In this document: piece by piece, positions 38,085-46,791 of the stretch
Numbering within the stretch: the stretch's first letter is position 1
Layout: each line of letters starts with the position of its first letter
From: Pseudomonas triticicola
GTDB lineage: Bacteria > Pseudomonadota > Gammaproteobacteria > Pseudomonadales > Pseudomonadaceae
Direction: 5' to 3'
Length of the DNA: 64,000 nt
Assembly (NCBI RefSeq): GCF_019145375.1
Contig: NZ_JAHSTX010000001.1
Span: forward strand, 4,179,501 to 4,243,500
Program-made: the position numbers and the translations under genes
Notes under the pieces: generated by a model
Databases searched by the model: none
What the model was told of the DNA's origin: nothing
What the model saw: only the letters and a program-made list of their open reading frames with translations

Positions 38085-38830
38085 TTATGAAAGCGCCCTT
38101 CCAGACGATGACGCGAGCCCGGGTGGATCAAACGCGCCGCCGTCACTGGTTGACGCCCCGACCAGGTTCGCCGACGAATCAGCAAGCACGGCTCGCCCTT
38201 TTCGATCTGCAGCAACTTGCACTCCGACGGCTCGGCAAGAATCGCTTCGACCACGTGCTCGCCCTCGGTCAGCGGCGCGACCTGGTTGAGATAGGCATAA
38301 GGCGTTTGCAGGGTGAAATCCTGCTTGAGGTATTCCGGCGCGACCAGGGCGTTGACGAAACGGTCTTCGATTTGCACCGGAATGCCGTTTTCGTAATGCA
38401 CGATCAGCGAGTGGAAGACCTTCTGACCTTCGCGCATGTCCAGCGCCAGCGCGCGTTCGGAGCCGGCAGCTTCTTCTTCGAGGGTGATGACCTGGCAGGT
38501 GTGGCGATGGCCGCGCGAGGCGATTTCGTCGGCAATGTTGTGCACTTCGAACAGCGCGGACTGGCTCTTCGGTTCGGCGACAAACGTGCCCACGCCTTGC
38601 ATGCGCACCAGCAAGCCATCGGCGGTCATCTCGCGCAGGGCGCGGTTGATGGTCATGCGGCTGAAGCCAAGCTGGCTGACCAGTTCGCTTTCGGACGGCA
38701 CGCGGTAGTGCGGCGGCCAGTTACCGCTGTCGATCTGCTGGGTGATCATCTGTTTGACGCGGGCGTACAAAGGCGCCGGACTGTCGCCCATGTTCGCGGC
38801 CAACGGAGAAACTGGAGGCGGAGTCGGCAC
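38081..38830 (-). CDS. hutC: Histidine utilisation repressor HutC (GntR/HutC family)
   Basis: HutC represses hut genes and releases DNA when urocanate is bound. The 249-residue product has an N-terminal winged helix-turn-helix of GntR type (LYARVKQMITQQIDSGNW, RVPSESELVSQLGFSRMTINRALREM, TADGLLVRMQGVGTFVA) and a C-terminal UTRA ligand domain ending in WSGRQPVTAARLIHPGSRHRLEGRF. GTG 38830 is the likely start, with AGGGAT upstream. It forms an operon with hutD and faces away from hutF, sharing a control region that holds a likely HutC site. Confidence 0.96.
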   Translation of the reverse strand: MPTPPPVSPLAANMGDSPAPLYARVKQMITQQIDSGNWPPHYRVPSESELVSQLGFSRMTINRALREMTADGLLVRMQGVGTFVAEPKSQSALFEVHNIADEIASRGHRHTCQVITLEEEAAGSERALALDMREGQKVFHSLIVHYENGIPVQIEDRFVNALVAPEYLKQDFTLQTPYAYLNQVAPLTEGEHVVEAILAEPSECKLLQIEKGEPCLLIRRRTWSGRQPVTAARLIHPGSRHRLEGRFHK

Positions 38831-38901
38831 GGTTGATCCCTGTTCATTGGATGAAAGTGACTAGCTTGCCGGAGTTTACCGGGCAGGCAAACGTCTGTAT
38901 A

Positions 38902-38911
38902 TGTATATACA
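38902..38911. promoter_or_regulatory. Candidate HutC operator between hutC and hutF
   Basis: TGTATATACA is a perfect palindrome inside the wider CTGTATATGTATATACAA. It resembles the core of the hutU operator (TGTATGTACA). Lying 27 bases before hutF and 71 bases before hutC, it would allow HutC to control both hutF and its own gene. Confidence 0.65.
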
Positions 38912-38937
38912 AATAACACACGATGGGGTGCCGAACG

Positions 38938-40302
38938 ATGTCCGCCTTCTTTGCCGAACGCGCACTGCTGCCTGAGGGATGGGCCAACAATGTACGTCTC
39001 GAGGTCAGCGCCGATGGCTTGTTGACCCGAATCCAGGCCGATTCCAGCGCAGACGGCGCCGAACGGCTGCGCGGGCCGTTGCTGCCGGGAATGCCCAATC
39101 TGCACTCCCACGCCTTCCAGCGTGCCATGGCTGGATTGGCCGAAGTGGCCGGCAACCCCAACGACAGTTTCTGGACCTGGCGCGATCTGATGTATCGCCT
39201 CGTCGGAAAAATCAGCCCGGATCAGCTCGGCATCATCGCCCGTCAGCTGTACATCGAAATGCTCAAGGCCGGTTACACCTCGGTCGCCGAATTTCACTAT
39301 GTGCACCACGACAGCAACGGCCAACCGTACGCCGATCCGGCCGAGCTGGCCTTGCGCATCAGTCAGGCCGCCAGCGAAAGCGGAATCGGTCTGACCCTGC
39401 TGCCAGTGCTCTACAGTCATTCCGGTTTCGGTGGCCAGACGCCCAACGATGGCCAGCGTCGCTTTATCAACAGCACTGAAAACTATCTGAATCTGCAAGC
39501 GCGGTTGCAGCCGTTACTGGCGCAGCAAAAGGCGCAATCGCTGGGCCTGTGTTTCCACTCGTTGCGTGCGGTGACGCCGCAGCAGATCAGCGAAGTGTTG
39601 GCGGCCAGTGACAAACAATGCCCGGTGCACATCCACATCGCCGAGCAGCAGAAAGAAGTCGACGATTGCCTGAGCTGGAGCGGTCGCCGTCCGTTGCAAT
39701 GGCTGTATGAAAATACTGAAGTCGATCAGCGCTGGTGCCTGGTCCACGCCACCCACGCCAACCCGGAAGAAGTCACGCTGATGGCCAACAGTCGCGCGAT
39801 CGCCGGGCTGTGTCTGACCACTGAAGCGAATCTGGGTGACGGGATTTTCCCGGCGGTGGACTTTCTTGCCCAGGGCGGGCGCATGGGTATCGGTTCCGAC
39901 AGCCATGTGTCGCTGAGCGTAGTGGAAGAGTTGCGCTGGCTGGAATATGGCCAGCGCCTGCGCGATCAGCGGCGTAATCGCTTGTATGGCGCGCAGCAGC
40001 CGATGGTCGGGCGCACCCTGTATGACGCGGCGCTGGACGGCGGCGCGCAAGCGCTGGGGCAGCCGATCGGCGCGCTGGAAGTGGGCAAGCGCGCGGACTG
40101 GATTGTGCTCGATGGCAACGATCCGTATCTGGCGACGGCTGCGGGGGACGGGATTCTCAATCGCTGGTTGTTCGCCGGCGGCGATCGCCAGGTGCGTGAT
40201 GTGCTGGTCAATGGTCAGTGGGTGGTGCGCGATGGACGGCATGCCGACGAAGAGCACAGCGCCCGAGCCTTCACCCGGGTCCTGCGCGATCTTTTAGGGT
40301 AA
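38938..40302 (+). CDS. hutF: Formimidoylglutamate deiminase HutF
   Basis: HutF removes ammonia from formiminoglutamate to give formylglutamate, the fourth step in the Pseudomonas variant of the pathway. The 454-residue amidohydrolase has the metal motif NLHSHAFQRAMAGLAE, then WTWRDLMY, EFHYVHHD, HIHIAEQQKEVDDC, LVHATHA and IGSDSHVSLS. I start it at ATG 38938 (MSAFFAERALLPEGW); ATG 38923 five codons upstream is possible but has no better ribosome site. It stands divergent to hutC and is followed by a family E hairpin. Confidence 0.95.
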   Translation: MSAFFAERALLPEGWANNVRLEVSADGLLTRIQADSSADGAERLRGPLLPGMPNLHSHAFQRAMAGLAEVAGNPNDSFWTWRDLMYRLVGKISPDQLGIIARQLYIEMLKAGYTSVAEFHYVHHDSNGQPYADPAELALRISQAASESGIGLTLLPVLYSHSGFGGQTPNDGQRRFINSTENYLNLQARLQPLLAQQKAQSLGLCFHSLRAVTPQQISEVLAASDKQCPVHIHIAEQQKEVDDCLSWSGRRPLQWLYENTEVDQRWCLVHATHANPEEVTLMANSRAIAGLCLTTEANLGDGIFPAVDFLAQGGRMGIGSDSHVSLSVVEELRWLEYGQRLRDQRRNRLYGAQQPMVGRTLYDAALDGGAQALGQPIGALEVGKRADWIVLDGNDPYLATAAGDGILNRWLFAGGDRQVRDVLVNGQWVVRDGRHADEEHSARAFTRVLRDLLG

Positions 40303-40307
40303 GAAAA

Positions 40308-40384
40308 GCAAAAGATCGCAGCCTTCGGCAGCTCCTACACGAATGCATTCTCATGTAGGAGCTGCCGAAGGCTGCGATCTTTTC
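40308..40384. repeat. Family E inverted repeat, copy 2
   Basis: AAAAGATCGCAGCCTTCGGC with AGCTCCTACA is answered by TGTAGGAGCTGCCGAAGGCT GCGATCTTTT. It lies between converging hutF and the lipocalin gene, has T-runs on both sides, and may serve as a two-way terminator. Confidence 0.85.
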
Positions 40385-40388
40385 GCTC

Positions 40389-40958
40389 TTAATTGGATGT
40401 CTTGGCCATCTGCCGATCCGACGCGCGCCAGATCAGGCGTGTGGTGTCGTAACCCTGCTGACGCGCCTTGCTCAGCAATTCTTCGCGCACTACACCGTTG
40501 ACGGTCGGTGTGCGTGACAGCAGCCACAGGTACTTGCGACTCGGATCGCCGACGATGGCGGTCTTGTAGTCGTCGCTGACGTACAACACCCAGTACTCGC
40601 CCTTTGCCACACCCGGCACCAGGCGCGAGAACCAGTTATCGAATTCGACCCAGAGCTTGTCGGTCTTGCCCGGCACTTGTGGATAAGCCGTGCCCTTGGC
40701 CTCTTCCCACTGCCACTCCGGGGTCAGGCAACGGTTGAGCACGCCGACATTACCGTCAGGCTTGAGGGTGTAATGGGCTTCGGATTGCGCACAGTGGCGC
40801 TGGAAGTACATCGGCAAGCGTGCCAGTTCATACCAAGTGCCCTGATAACGCTTGAGATTGACGCTGTTGACGGTCTTGGGCGCCAACGGGTCGACGCCGG
40901 AAGTGGCGCAGCCAGCCAGTACCAGGCCAGCAAAAAGGATCAGCAATAACCGCTTCAT
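40389..40958 (-). CDS. blc: Outer-membrane lipocalin (Blc-like lipoprotein)
   Basis: Bacterial lipocalins are beta-barrel lipoproteins that bind lipids at the outer membrane. The 189-residue product has a lipoprotein signal (MKRLLLILFAGLVLAGC, modified Cys17) and the lipocalin motif YQGTWYELARLPMYFQRHC, followed by YTLKPDGNVGVLNRC and the FDNWFSRLVPGVAKGEYWVLYVSDDY strands, and a closing LLSRTPTVN segment. The gene is followed by the small lipoprotein gene upstream on the same strand. Confidence 0.94.
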   Translation of the reverse strand: MKRLLLILFAGLVLAGCATSGVDPLAPKTVNSVNLKRYQGTWYELARLPMYFQRHCAQSEAHYTLKPDGNVGVLNRCLTPEWQWEEAKGTAYPQVPGKTDKLWVEFDNWFSRLVPGVAKGEYWVLYVSDDYKTAIVGDPSRKYLWLLSRTPTVNGVVREELLSKARQQGYDTTRLIWRASDRQMAKTSN

Positions 40959-40987
40959 TTTTTTCTCCGTGGGCGCGAAGCCCCGGT

Positions 40988-41242
40988 TTACTTCAGGCCT
41001 TGGCCGGAAAACATCAGCACTTTGTCACCGGCGTATTGCACGCTGATAAAGCTGTTCTTGTCGCCCCAGGTGCAGCTGGACATACCGAGCGCGCCCGAGC
41101 AATCGGTGGGCTTGCCGAGAAGGGTTTCCACTTCGGACTTGGCCATGCCGGCCGAGAGCTTGGAGTAGTTTTCCTGATTAACCTTGCTGCATGCGGCCAA
41201 CAGCACGCAAAACGACAGCAGGGCGATAGATCGCAGCGACAT
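40988..41242 (-). CDS. Small BamE/SmpA-like lipoprotein
   Basis: The 84-residue product has a lipoprotein signal (MSLRSIALLSFCVLLAAC, Cys18) and a short domain KLSAGMAKSEVETLLGKPTDCSG, the same helix-turn pattern (GMxxxEVxxLLGxP) as BamE and related small lipoproteins, then CTWGDKNSFISVQYAGDKV. It lies 29 bases upstream of the lipocalin gene and is likely co-transcribed with it. No specific function can be given; it is too short and divergent to be BamE itself. Confidence 0.85.
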   Translation of the reverse strand: MSLRSIALLSFCVLLAACSKVNQENYSKLSAGMAKSEVETLLGKPTDCSGALGMSSCTWGDKNSFISVQYAGDKVLMFSGQGLK

Positions 41243-41523
41243 GGTGAAACTCCTGGAACGAGGGGGGATGGCATGGTGCCAACCAGAAGCTTAGAAGAGA
41301 AAAGTGTCATCTGGTTCCGTGACCGAACGCCTATTTATCAGCCCGCCCGTCCGGCTTTTGTCGGTAAATCAAAAACTTTGTGAAGCCGTCGAGCATTTCG
41401 TCGACTTTCCCTGCAAGCGCCTAATCTTTGGCGCGGCGCGGTCGAAATAAGAGCAGCGCAACGCTGCCGATTATGGCAAATTGCCGCCCTTTCCTGACCA
41501 GCCCCTTCGCGGTAGTTCATTCG

Positions 41524-43416
41524 ATGACCAGAAACATGAAATTCAGCCACAAGATTCTGCTGGCTGCTGCCCTTGTGGTGGCCGTTGCGTTCGCCTGTTT
41601 CATCTTCTTCAACGACTATCGCCAGCGTCAGGCCTTGAGCAGCAGCACCGAAGCGACCATGCAGGAGCTGGGCAGCCTGACCACCAGCAACATTCAGACG
41701 TGGCTGGAAAGCCGCATCCAACTGCTGCAATCGCTGTCGCAGCAAGTCGCCGTCGACGGCAACGCGCCCGCCAGCCTCAAGCGCATCATTGACCTGCCCG
41801 CCTACACCGGCAATTTCCAGCTCAGCTATTTCGGTGGCGCTGACGGTGTGATGTTCTCGGTGCCGGCCGGCAACCGCGCGCCGGACTACGATCCGCGGGC
41901 GCGCGGCTGGTACAAAGCCGCCAATAGCGCACAGCAGACCATCGTCACCGAACCGTACATTGCCGCTTCGTCGGGCAAGCTGGTGATCACCGTCGCCACG
42001 CCGGTGCAGCGTCAGGGCCAGATGCTCGGCGTGGCCGGGGCCGACATCGATCTGACCAGCGTCAGCGCGATCATCAACTCGCTGAACTTCGGCGGCCACG
42101 GTCACGCATTCATCGTCAGCGCCGAAGGCAAGATTCTGATTCACCCGGACAGCAAACTGGTGCTCAAGACCCTCGCCGAGGCCTATCCGAACGGCGCGCC
42201 TCAAGTCAGCCCGGGCCTGAAAGAAGTCGAGTTCGACGGCAAGACCCAGTTGATTTCCTTCACTCGCGTCAACGGCGTGCCATCGGCTGACTGGTACGTG
42301 GCACTGGTGCTCGACAAAGACACCGCGTTCTCGATGCTCAGCGAATTCCGCACCTCGGCGCTGATCGCCATGGTCATCGCCGTGCTGATCATCATCGGCC
42401 TGCTTGGCATGCTGATTCGCGTGCTGATGCAGCCACTGCTGACCATGGGCCGCGCGATGCATGACATCGCTGAAGGCGAAGGCGACCTGACCAAGCGTCT
42501 GGTGATTCACGGCAACGATGAATTCGGCGCGCTGGGCACTTCGTTCAACCGCTTCGTCGAACGCATTCATACGTCGATCCGCGAAGTGTCCTCGGCTACC
42601 GGCCAGGTCAACGAAGTCGCTTTGCGCGTGGTCGCGGCATCGAACTCGTCGATGTACAACTCCGACCAACAGGCCAGCCGCACCAACAGCGTCGCCGCCG
42701 CGATCAATCAGCTCGGCGCCGCCGCCCAGGAAATCGCACAAAACGCCGCCCTCGCCTCGCAACACTCCAGCGATGCGCGCAGCCTCGCGGTCGATGGCCA
42801 GCAGGTGGTGGATAAAACCATTCAGGCCATGCAGCAACTGTCGGCAAAGATCAGCGATTCCTGCGGCAACATCGAAACCCTTAACAGCAACACGGTGAAC
42901 ATCGGCCAGATTCTCGAAGTGATCACCAGCATCTCCCAGCAGACCAACCTGCTCGCACTCAACGCCGCCATCGAAGCCGCGCGCGCCGGTGAAGCCGGAC
43001 GCGGTTTCGCCGTGGTCGCCGACGAGGTGCGCAACCTCGCGCACCGCACCCAGGATTCGGCGCAGCAAGTGCAGAAGATGATCGAAGAGTTGCAGGTCGG
43101 CGCACGTCAGGCAGTAACCATCATGACCGAGAGCCAGCGCGAGAGCGAAAGCAGCGTCGGCATCGCCAACCAGGCCGGCGAGCGCCTGGGCAGCGTGACC
43201 CAGCGCATCGGCGAAATCGACGGCATGAACCAGTCGGTGGCCACCGCGACCGAAGAACAGACAGCCGTGGTCGAGTCGATCAACGTTGATATCAACGAGA
43301 TCAACACGCTGAATCAGGAAGGCGTGGAGAACTTGCAGGCGACATTGCGCGCCTGTTCGGATCTTGAGCAGCAGGCGGCGCGGTTGAAGCATCTGGTCGG
43401 CAGCTTCAGGATCTAA
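41524..43416 (+). CDS. PctA-like chemoreceptor with amino-acid-type dCACHE domain
   Basis: The 630-residue product has the arrangement and length of P. aeruginosa PctA/B/C, and the same start ([19 protein letters not shown]). After the first span (about 10-30) comes a periplasmic double-Cache domain with the amino-acid motif: Tyr122-x4-Arg127-x-Trp129-Tyr130, then Tyr145 and Asp174. A second span (about 277-300), HAMP domain and the signalling coil with [18 protein letters not shown] follow. ATG 41524 is chosen by homology; its ribosome site is weak. It should mediate taxis to amino acids; which ones is not predictable. A histidine-type ligand would suit the neighbourhood but there is no direct evidence. 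Confidence 0.92.
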   Translation: MTRNMKFSHKILLAAALVVAVAFACFIFFNDYRQRQALSSSTEATMQELGSLTTSNIQTWLESRIQLLQSLSQQVAVDGNAPASLKRIIDLPAYTGNFQLSYFGGADGVMFSVPAGNRAPDYDPRARGWYKAANSAQQTIVTEPYIAASSGKLVITVATPVQRQGQMLGVAGADIDLTSVSAIINSLNFGGHGHAFIVSAEGKILIHPDSKLVLKTLAEAYPNGAPQVSPGLKEVEFDGKTQLISFTRVNGVPSADWYVALVLDKDTAFSMLSEFRTSALIAMVIAVLIIIGLLGMLIRVLMQPLLTMGRAMHDIAEGEGDLTKRLVIHGNDEFGALGTSFNRFVERIHTSIREVSSATGQVNEVALRVVAASNSSMYNSDQQASRTNSVAAAINQLGAAAQEIAQNAALASQHSSDARSLAVDGQQVVDKTIQAMQQLSAKISDSCGNIETLNSNTVNIGQILEVITSISQQTNLLALNAAIEAARAGEAGRGFAVVADEVRNLAHRTQDSAQQVQKMIEELQVGARQAVTIMTESQRESESSVGIANQAGERLGSVTQRIGEIDGMNQSVATATEEQTAVVESINVDINEINTLNQEGVENLQATLRACSDLEQQAARLKHLVGSFRI

Positions 43417-43434
43417 GCTGCGGCCGCAGGCCTC

Positions 43435-43499
43435 TTCGCGAGCAGGCTCGCTCCCCCAGTGGAATGCATTTCAATTGTGGGAGCGAGCCTGCTCGCGAA
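43435..43499. repeat. Family A REP pair, copy 7
   Basis: TTCGCGAGCAGGCTCGCTCC and its inverse lie between the converging chemoreceptor and DUF924 genes. Confidence 0.88.
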
Positions 43500-43523
43500 A
43501 GCGGCATAAGCCGCACTGAAGAT

Positions 43524-44126
43524 TCAGAATCTTGAACCGGGCCTGGACAGAAACTCCAACTCCTCAGCCGTAGACTCCCGCCCCAACACCGAATTGCGGT
43601 GCGGAAATCTTCCAAACTGCGCAATCACCTTCCGATGCCGCTCGGCATAGTCCAGGTTATCGGCAAACACCGCCCGCTCCGACTCTGGCTGTTCAGCCAC
43701 CAATTCAATAAATCTGGAAACGGCTTCGTTCTGCACTGCGAGGTTTTCGCAGTGTTCGAATACCAGATAAATGAATACCCGCTGAATCGGTTTCAACTGC
43801 CGATCGAAATCCGCTGCAATGCCTTGGGCGACGAGCTTCTGTGCGAGCAGATCACCGGAAAAGGCTTTTGGGGTGTCGCGATAGATCATGCGTGGCAGTT
43901 GATCAAGCAACAGCACCACCGCCAGCCAACCTTCGGGACATTGCGTCCACTCGGTCAATTCGCCGGCCAGGGCCTGATCGACAAAGACCCCGAAACGCGT
44001 CTGCGCTTCGAGGTCCTGGCTGTTTCGCTTGCCGAACCACAACTTGCCCTTTTCGGCCGCTACTGCATTCGGTGATTCAGCGTGTCCGAACCACCAGTCA
44101 AGCAACGGCTGCCAGGGTGCAGTCAT
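43524..44126 (-). CDS. DUF924 family protein
   Basis: The 200-residue product is all-helical, with the family motifs LLDWWFG at the start, KLWFGKRNSQDLEAQTRFG, LAVVLLLDQLPRMIYRDTPKAFSGD, PIQRVFIYLVFEHCE and the closing FAEN/Y-type segment FADNLDYAERHRKVIAQFGRFPHRNSVLGRESTAEEL. This family is widespread and looks like a tetratricopeptide-like fold, but its role is unknown. It starts 2 bases after the fbp stop codon region and is probably co-transcribed with fbp. Confidence 0.9.
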   Translation of the reverse strand: MTAPWQPLLDWWFGHAESPNAVAAEKGKLWFGKRNSQDLEAQTRFGVFVDQALAGELTEWTQCPEGWLAVVLLLDQLPRMIYRDTPKAFSGDLLAQKLVAQGIAADFDRQLKPIQRVFIYLVFEHCENLAVQNEAVSRFIELVAEQPESERAVFADNLDYAERHRKVIAQFGRFPHRNSVLGRESTAEELEFLSRPGSRF

Positions 44127-44128
44127 GT

Positions 44129-45139
44129 TTATTCCTTGTGGTAAGCCGTGGCGCGTGCGACTTCTTCTTTCGAGCCGAGGAACACTGCAACGCGCTGGTG
44201 CAGGCCTTCCGGCTGGATGTCGAGAATGCGCTGGTGGCCGTCAGTGGACGCGCCGCCGGCTTGTTCGACGAGGAACGACATCGGGTTGGCTTCGTACATC
44301 AGGCGCAGCTTGCCCGGTTTCGACGGCTCGCGGCTGTCGCGCGGGTACATGAACAGACCGCCACGGGTCAGGATGCGGTGTACGTCGGCAACCATCGCCG
44401 CGACCCAACGCATGTTGTAGTTCTTCTTCAGCGGGCCTTCTTCACCGGCCAGCAGCTCGCCGACATAGCGCTGCACCGGGGCTTCCCAGTGGCGCTGGTT
44501 GGACATGTTGATGGCGAATTCCTGGGTAGTTTCCGGGATGGTGATGTCTTCGTGAGTCAGGACGAAGCTGCCCATTTCGCGATCGAGGGTGAAGCCTTTG
44601 ACGCCGTCGCCCAGGGTCAGCACCAGCATGGTCTGCGGGCCGTAGATGGCGTAACCGGCGGCCACTTGCTGGGTGCCTGGCTGCAGGAACGCTTTTTCGT
44701 TCAGTGGCTCGTTCTGGCTCAGGTATTCGTTCGGGCAACGCAGTACCGAGAAGATCGTGCCGACCGGGGCGTTGATGTCGATGTTCGACGAGCCGTCGAG
44801 TGGGTCGAAGACCAGCAGGTATGCGCCCTTCGGGTATTTGCCCGGGATCTGGTAGGCATTGTCCATTTCTTCGGACGCCATGCCGGCCAGGTGACCGCCC
44901 CATTCGTTGGCTTCGAGGAGGATCTCGTTCGACAGCACGTCGAGCTTCTTCTGCACTTCGCCTTGCACGTTCTCGGTGCCCATGCTGCCCAGAACACCAC
45001 CCAGGGCGCCTTTGGACACGGCGTGGCTGATCTCCTTGCAGGCACGCGCCACCACTTCGATCAAAAAGCGCAGATCGGCAGGAGTGTTGTTGCTGCGGGT
45101 CTGCTCAATCAAATAGCGACTCAAGGTAACGCGGGACAT
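44129..45139 (-). CDS. fbp: Fructose-1,6-bisphosphatase, class 1
   Basis: Fbp removes the 1-phosphate from fructose 1,6-bisphosphate in gluconeogenesis, which pseudomonads need when growing on amino acids and organic acids. The 336-residue product has the metal-binding [18 protein letters not shown] and the signature [21 protein letters not shown], plus GGLFMYPRD and [20 protein letters not shown] near the C terminus. The start [13 protein letters not shown] is standard for the family. Confidence 0.97.
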   Translation of the reverse strand: MSRVTLSRYLIEQTRSNNTPADLRFLIEVVARACKEISHAVSKGALGGVLGSMGTENVQGEVQKKLDVLSNEILLEANEWGGHLAGMASEEMDNAYQIPGKYPKGAYLLVFDPLDGSSNIDINAPVGTIFSVLRCPNEYLSQNEPLNEKAFLQPGTQQVAAGYAIYGPQTMLVLTLGDGVKGFTLDREMGSFVLTHEDITIPETTQEFAINMSNQRHWEAPVQRYVGELLAGEEGPLKKNYNMRWVAAMVADVHRILTRGGLFMYPRDSREPSKPGKLRLMYEANPMSFLVEQAGGASTDGHQRILDIQPEGLHQRVAVFLGSKEEVARATAYHKE

Positions 45140-45344
45140 GGACGGCTCCGGTGGAATGGGGGGCGGAAAACCCGCGCAGTTTACAGGGAGTCTGAAAACC
45201 TAGCGAGCGAAGACGCCGGCTAACGTGCGCCTGGGTGTATTTGCCTGTATGAGACGTGATTGTCGGTGCAGAGTTCAGGTGTCGGATTGAGCGTAGTTCG
45301 GTTCGGCATGAGCGATTGAAGATTTTCAGTGTCTGCCCGGGCGC

Positions 45345-45405
45345 TTTCGCGAGCGGGCTCCCACAGGGCAATGCATTCCATTGTGGGAGCAAGCCCGCTC
45401 GCGAA
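45345..45405. repeat. Family A REP pair, copy 8, diverged
   Basis: TTTCGCGAGCGGGCTCCCAC faces GTGGGAGCAAGCCCGCTCGC. Changes in both arms are partly compensated (GCGGGC/GCCCGC), so pairing is largely kept. It lies between the DUF3999 gene end and the upstream side of fbp. Confidence 0.8.
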
Positions 45406-45426
45406 TGGCGCAAAGCGCCGCCATGC

Positions 45427-46791
45427 TCAGGTATTGGCTGGCGGTTTGCGCAACAGGCTGAACGCCATCGCTGCGAGAAACACCACACTGAGCAGCAACA
45501 CCGCCCACAAGCCGAACTTCTTCCAGTTAGTCCCGGCCACCGCAGCCGTCGTCGTCGTTGAGGTTTGCGTGGCCACTGCTTCGTCCTGCACCGTCGCCTT
45601 GCCCAGGCTCGCCAGCTTTTCTGGCTTGAAGTCCGGAATCAACGTTGCCAGCGGCAGGTTCGCCGTTTTCACCGTGGCATTGCCCAAGGCCAGGCTGTAC
45701 GGCCCTTCGCCCCGGGCGAGGAAGATCACTTGCGTGGCGCGCACCGCATATTTCAGGTCCGGCGCCTGCTCACCCAACCCGCCGCCGCGCTCATCCACGG
45801 TCAGCTTGAGTTGCTGCACGGTCTGCCCGGACAGCGGGATTTCGTTCTGCACCACGTCCTGATTGTTCTGGCTCAGGCGATACAGCAAACCGCTGCTCAG
45901 CGTCTGCCACGGCAAGTTGCTCTCCCTCCGGCCGGCCAACGTGACTGGCGCCAGACTGTTCGGCTGTTTCAGCTCAACCTGCACCCGCTCGACATTCAGC
46001 CCCATCGGCAACTGCCAGGTGTATTCCCCGGATTTGCTGCTGCTGCCGGCCACGCTGGGCGACCACACCAAAGGCAGCGGCAGGTCGCGCGGGTCGCTGC
46101 TCTTCAATTGCGCCGACGTCAGGACGGGCGCCGAACCCGGCGACTCCCACAACAGGCGCACATAGCGCGCGGTCTGCCCCGGCAGGGTCACTTCGTGCTG
46201 TTCGATGCGCTCATCGGAAAAGGTCAGCCGTGCCACTTGGCCCTCGCCCCATGACTGCCAGTGCTGCAGATCGTCGCTGGCCTCGATGCTGAAACGCTGG
46301 AAACCGTCGCGCTCGCTGGTCCAGTCGAGGATCAACTGCTGCAACGGTGCCTTGATCGCACTGGCATCAAGCAGCCAGCCGCGCAGCACTTCTTCGCCCG
46401 CCTCCAGTTGCGAGGACGGTTGCACTTCGACCAGCGTGCCGTTGGTGGTCGACTGCACGCGCACGTTCGGCGCACGTTCGCTGGCGTCAGCGGCGTTGTA
46501 CAGCGGGAACCACTTGACCTCGTGCAGCTTGCCGTCGTCACGGGTCTGCGCCGACTCGCGAGCCAAGGCGTAGGCCTGCGCTTCGCCGGCGGCGTTGAAC
46601 ACACGCAAATCGCTGAGATCGGTCTGGCGCGCCTGCAATTGCGCGCTCAGCGGCAGGTCGAGGCGATACCACGGGCCATTGCCGCTCACCGTCAACGGCA
46701 CTTGCGTGGCGAAGTCCGCCGGTTTTTCCTGAGCGCCGGCGACCATCACCACGCCCAGCGCCAACCACCCCAGATTCAGCATGCGACTCAA
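45427..46791 (-). CDS. DUF3999 membrane-anchored envelope protein
   Basis: The 454-residue product has an N-terminal signal peptide (MLNLGWLALGVVMVAGAQEKPADF), a long beta-rich periplasmic part, and a C-terminal membrane span (FGLWAVLLLSVVFLAAMAFSLL) with a short basic tail. Segments such as YRLDLPLSAQLQARQTDLSDLRVFNAAGEAQAYAL and the discoidin-like FQRFSIEASDDLQHWQSWGEGQVARL belong to the DUF3999 family. It overlaps the upstream DUF2339 gene by four bases. The two are a fixed pair in pseudomonads. The carbohydrate-binding look of the middle part suggests an envelope or polysaccharide role, but this is a guess. Confidence 0.88.
   Translation of the reverse strand: MSRMLNLGWLALGVVMVAGAQEKPADFATQVPLTVSGNGPWYRLDLPLSAQLQARQTDLSDLRVFNAAGEAQAYALARESAQTRDDGKLHEVKWFPLYNAADASERAPNVRVQSTTNGTLVEVQPSSQLEAGEEVLRGWLLDASAIKAPLQQLILDWTSERDGFQRFSIEASDDLQHWQSWGEGQVARLTFSDERIEQHEVTLPGQTARYVRLLWESPGSAPVLTSAQLKSSDPRDLPLPLVWSPSVAGSSSKSGEYTWQLPMGLNVERVQVELKQPNSLAPVTLAGRRESNLPWQTLSSGLLYRLSQNNQDVVQNEIPLSGQTVQQLKLTVDERGGGLGEQAPDLKYAVRATQVIFLARGEGPYSLALGNATVKTANLPLATLIPDFKPEKLASLGKATVQDEAVATQTSTTTTAAVAGTNWKKFGLWAVLLLSVVFLAAMAFSLLRKPPANT

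Noticed and set aside
42930..43040. A near-repeat of about 100 bases shared with 18300-18400
   Set aside because: Both encode the conserved signalling tip of chemoreceptors, so the likeness comes from the protein family rather than a mobile or regulatory element.
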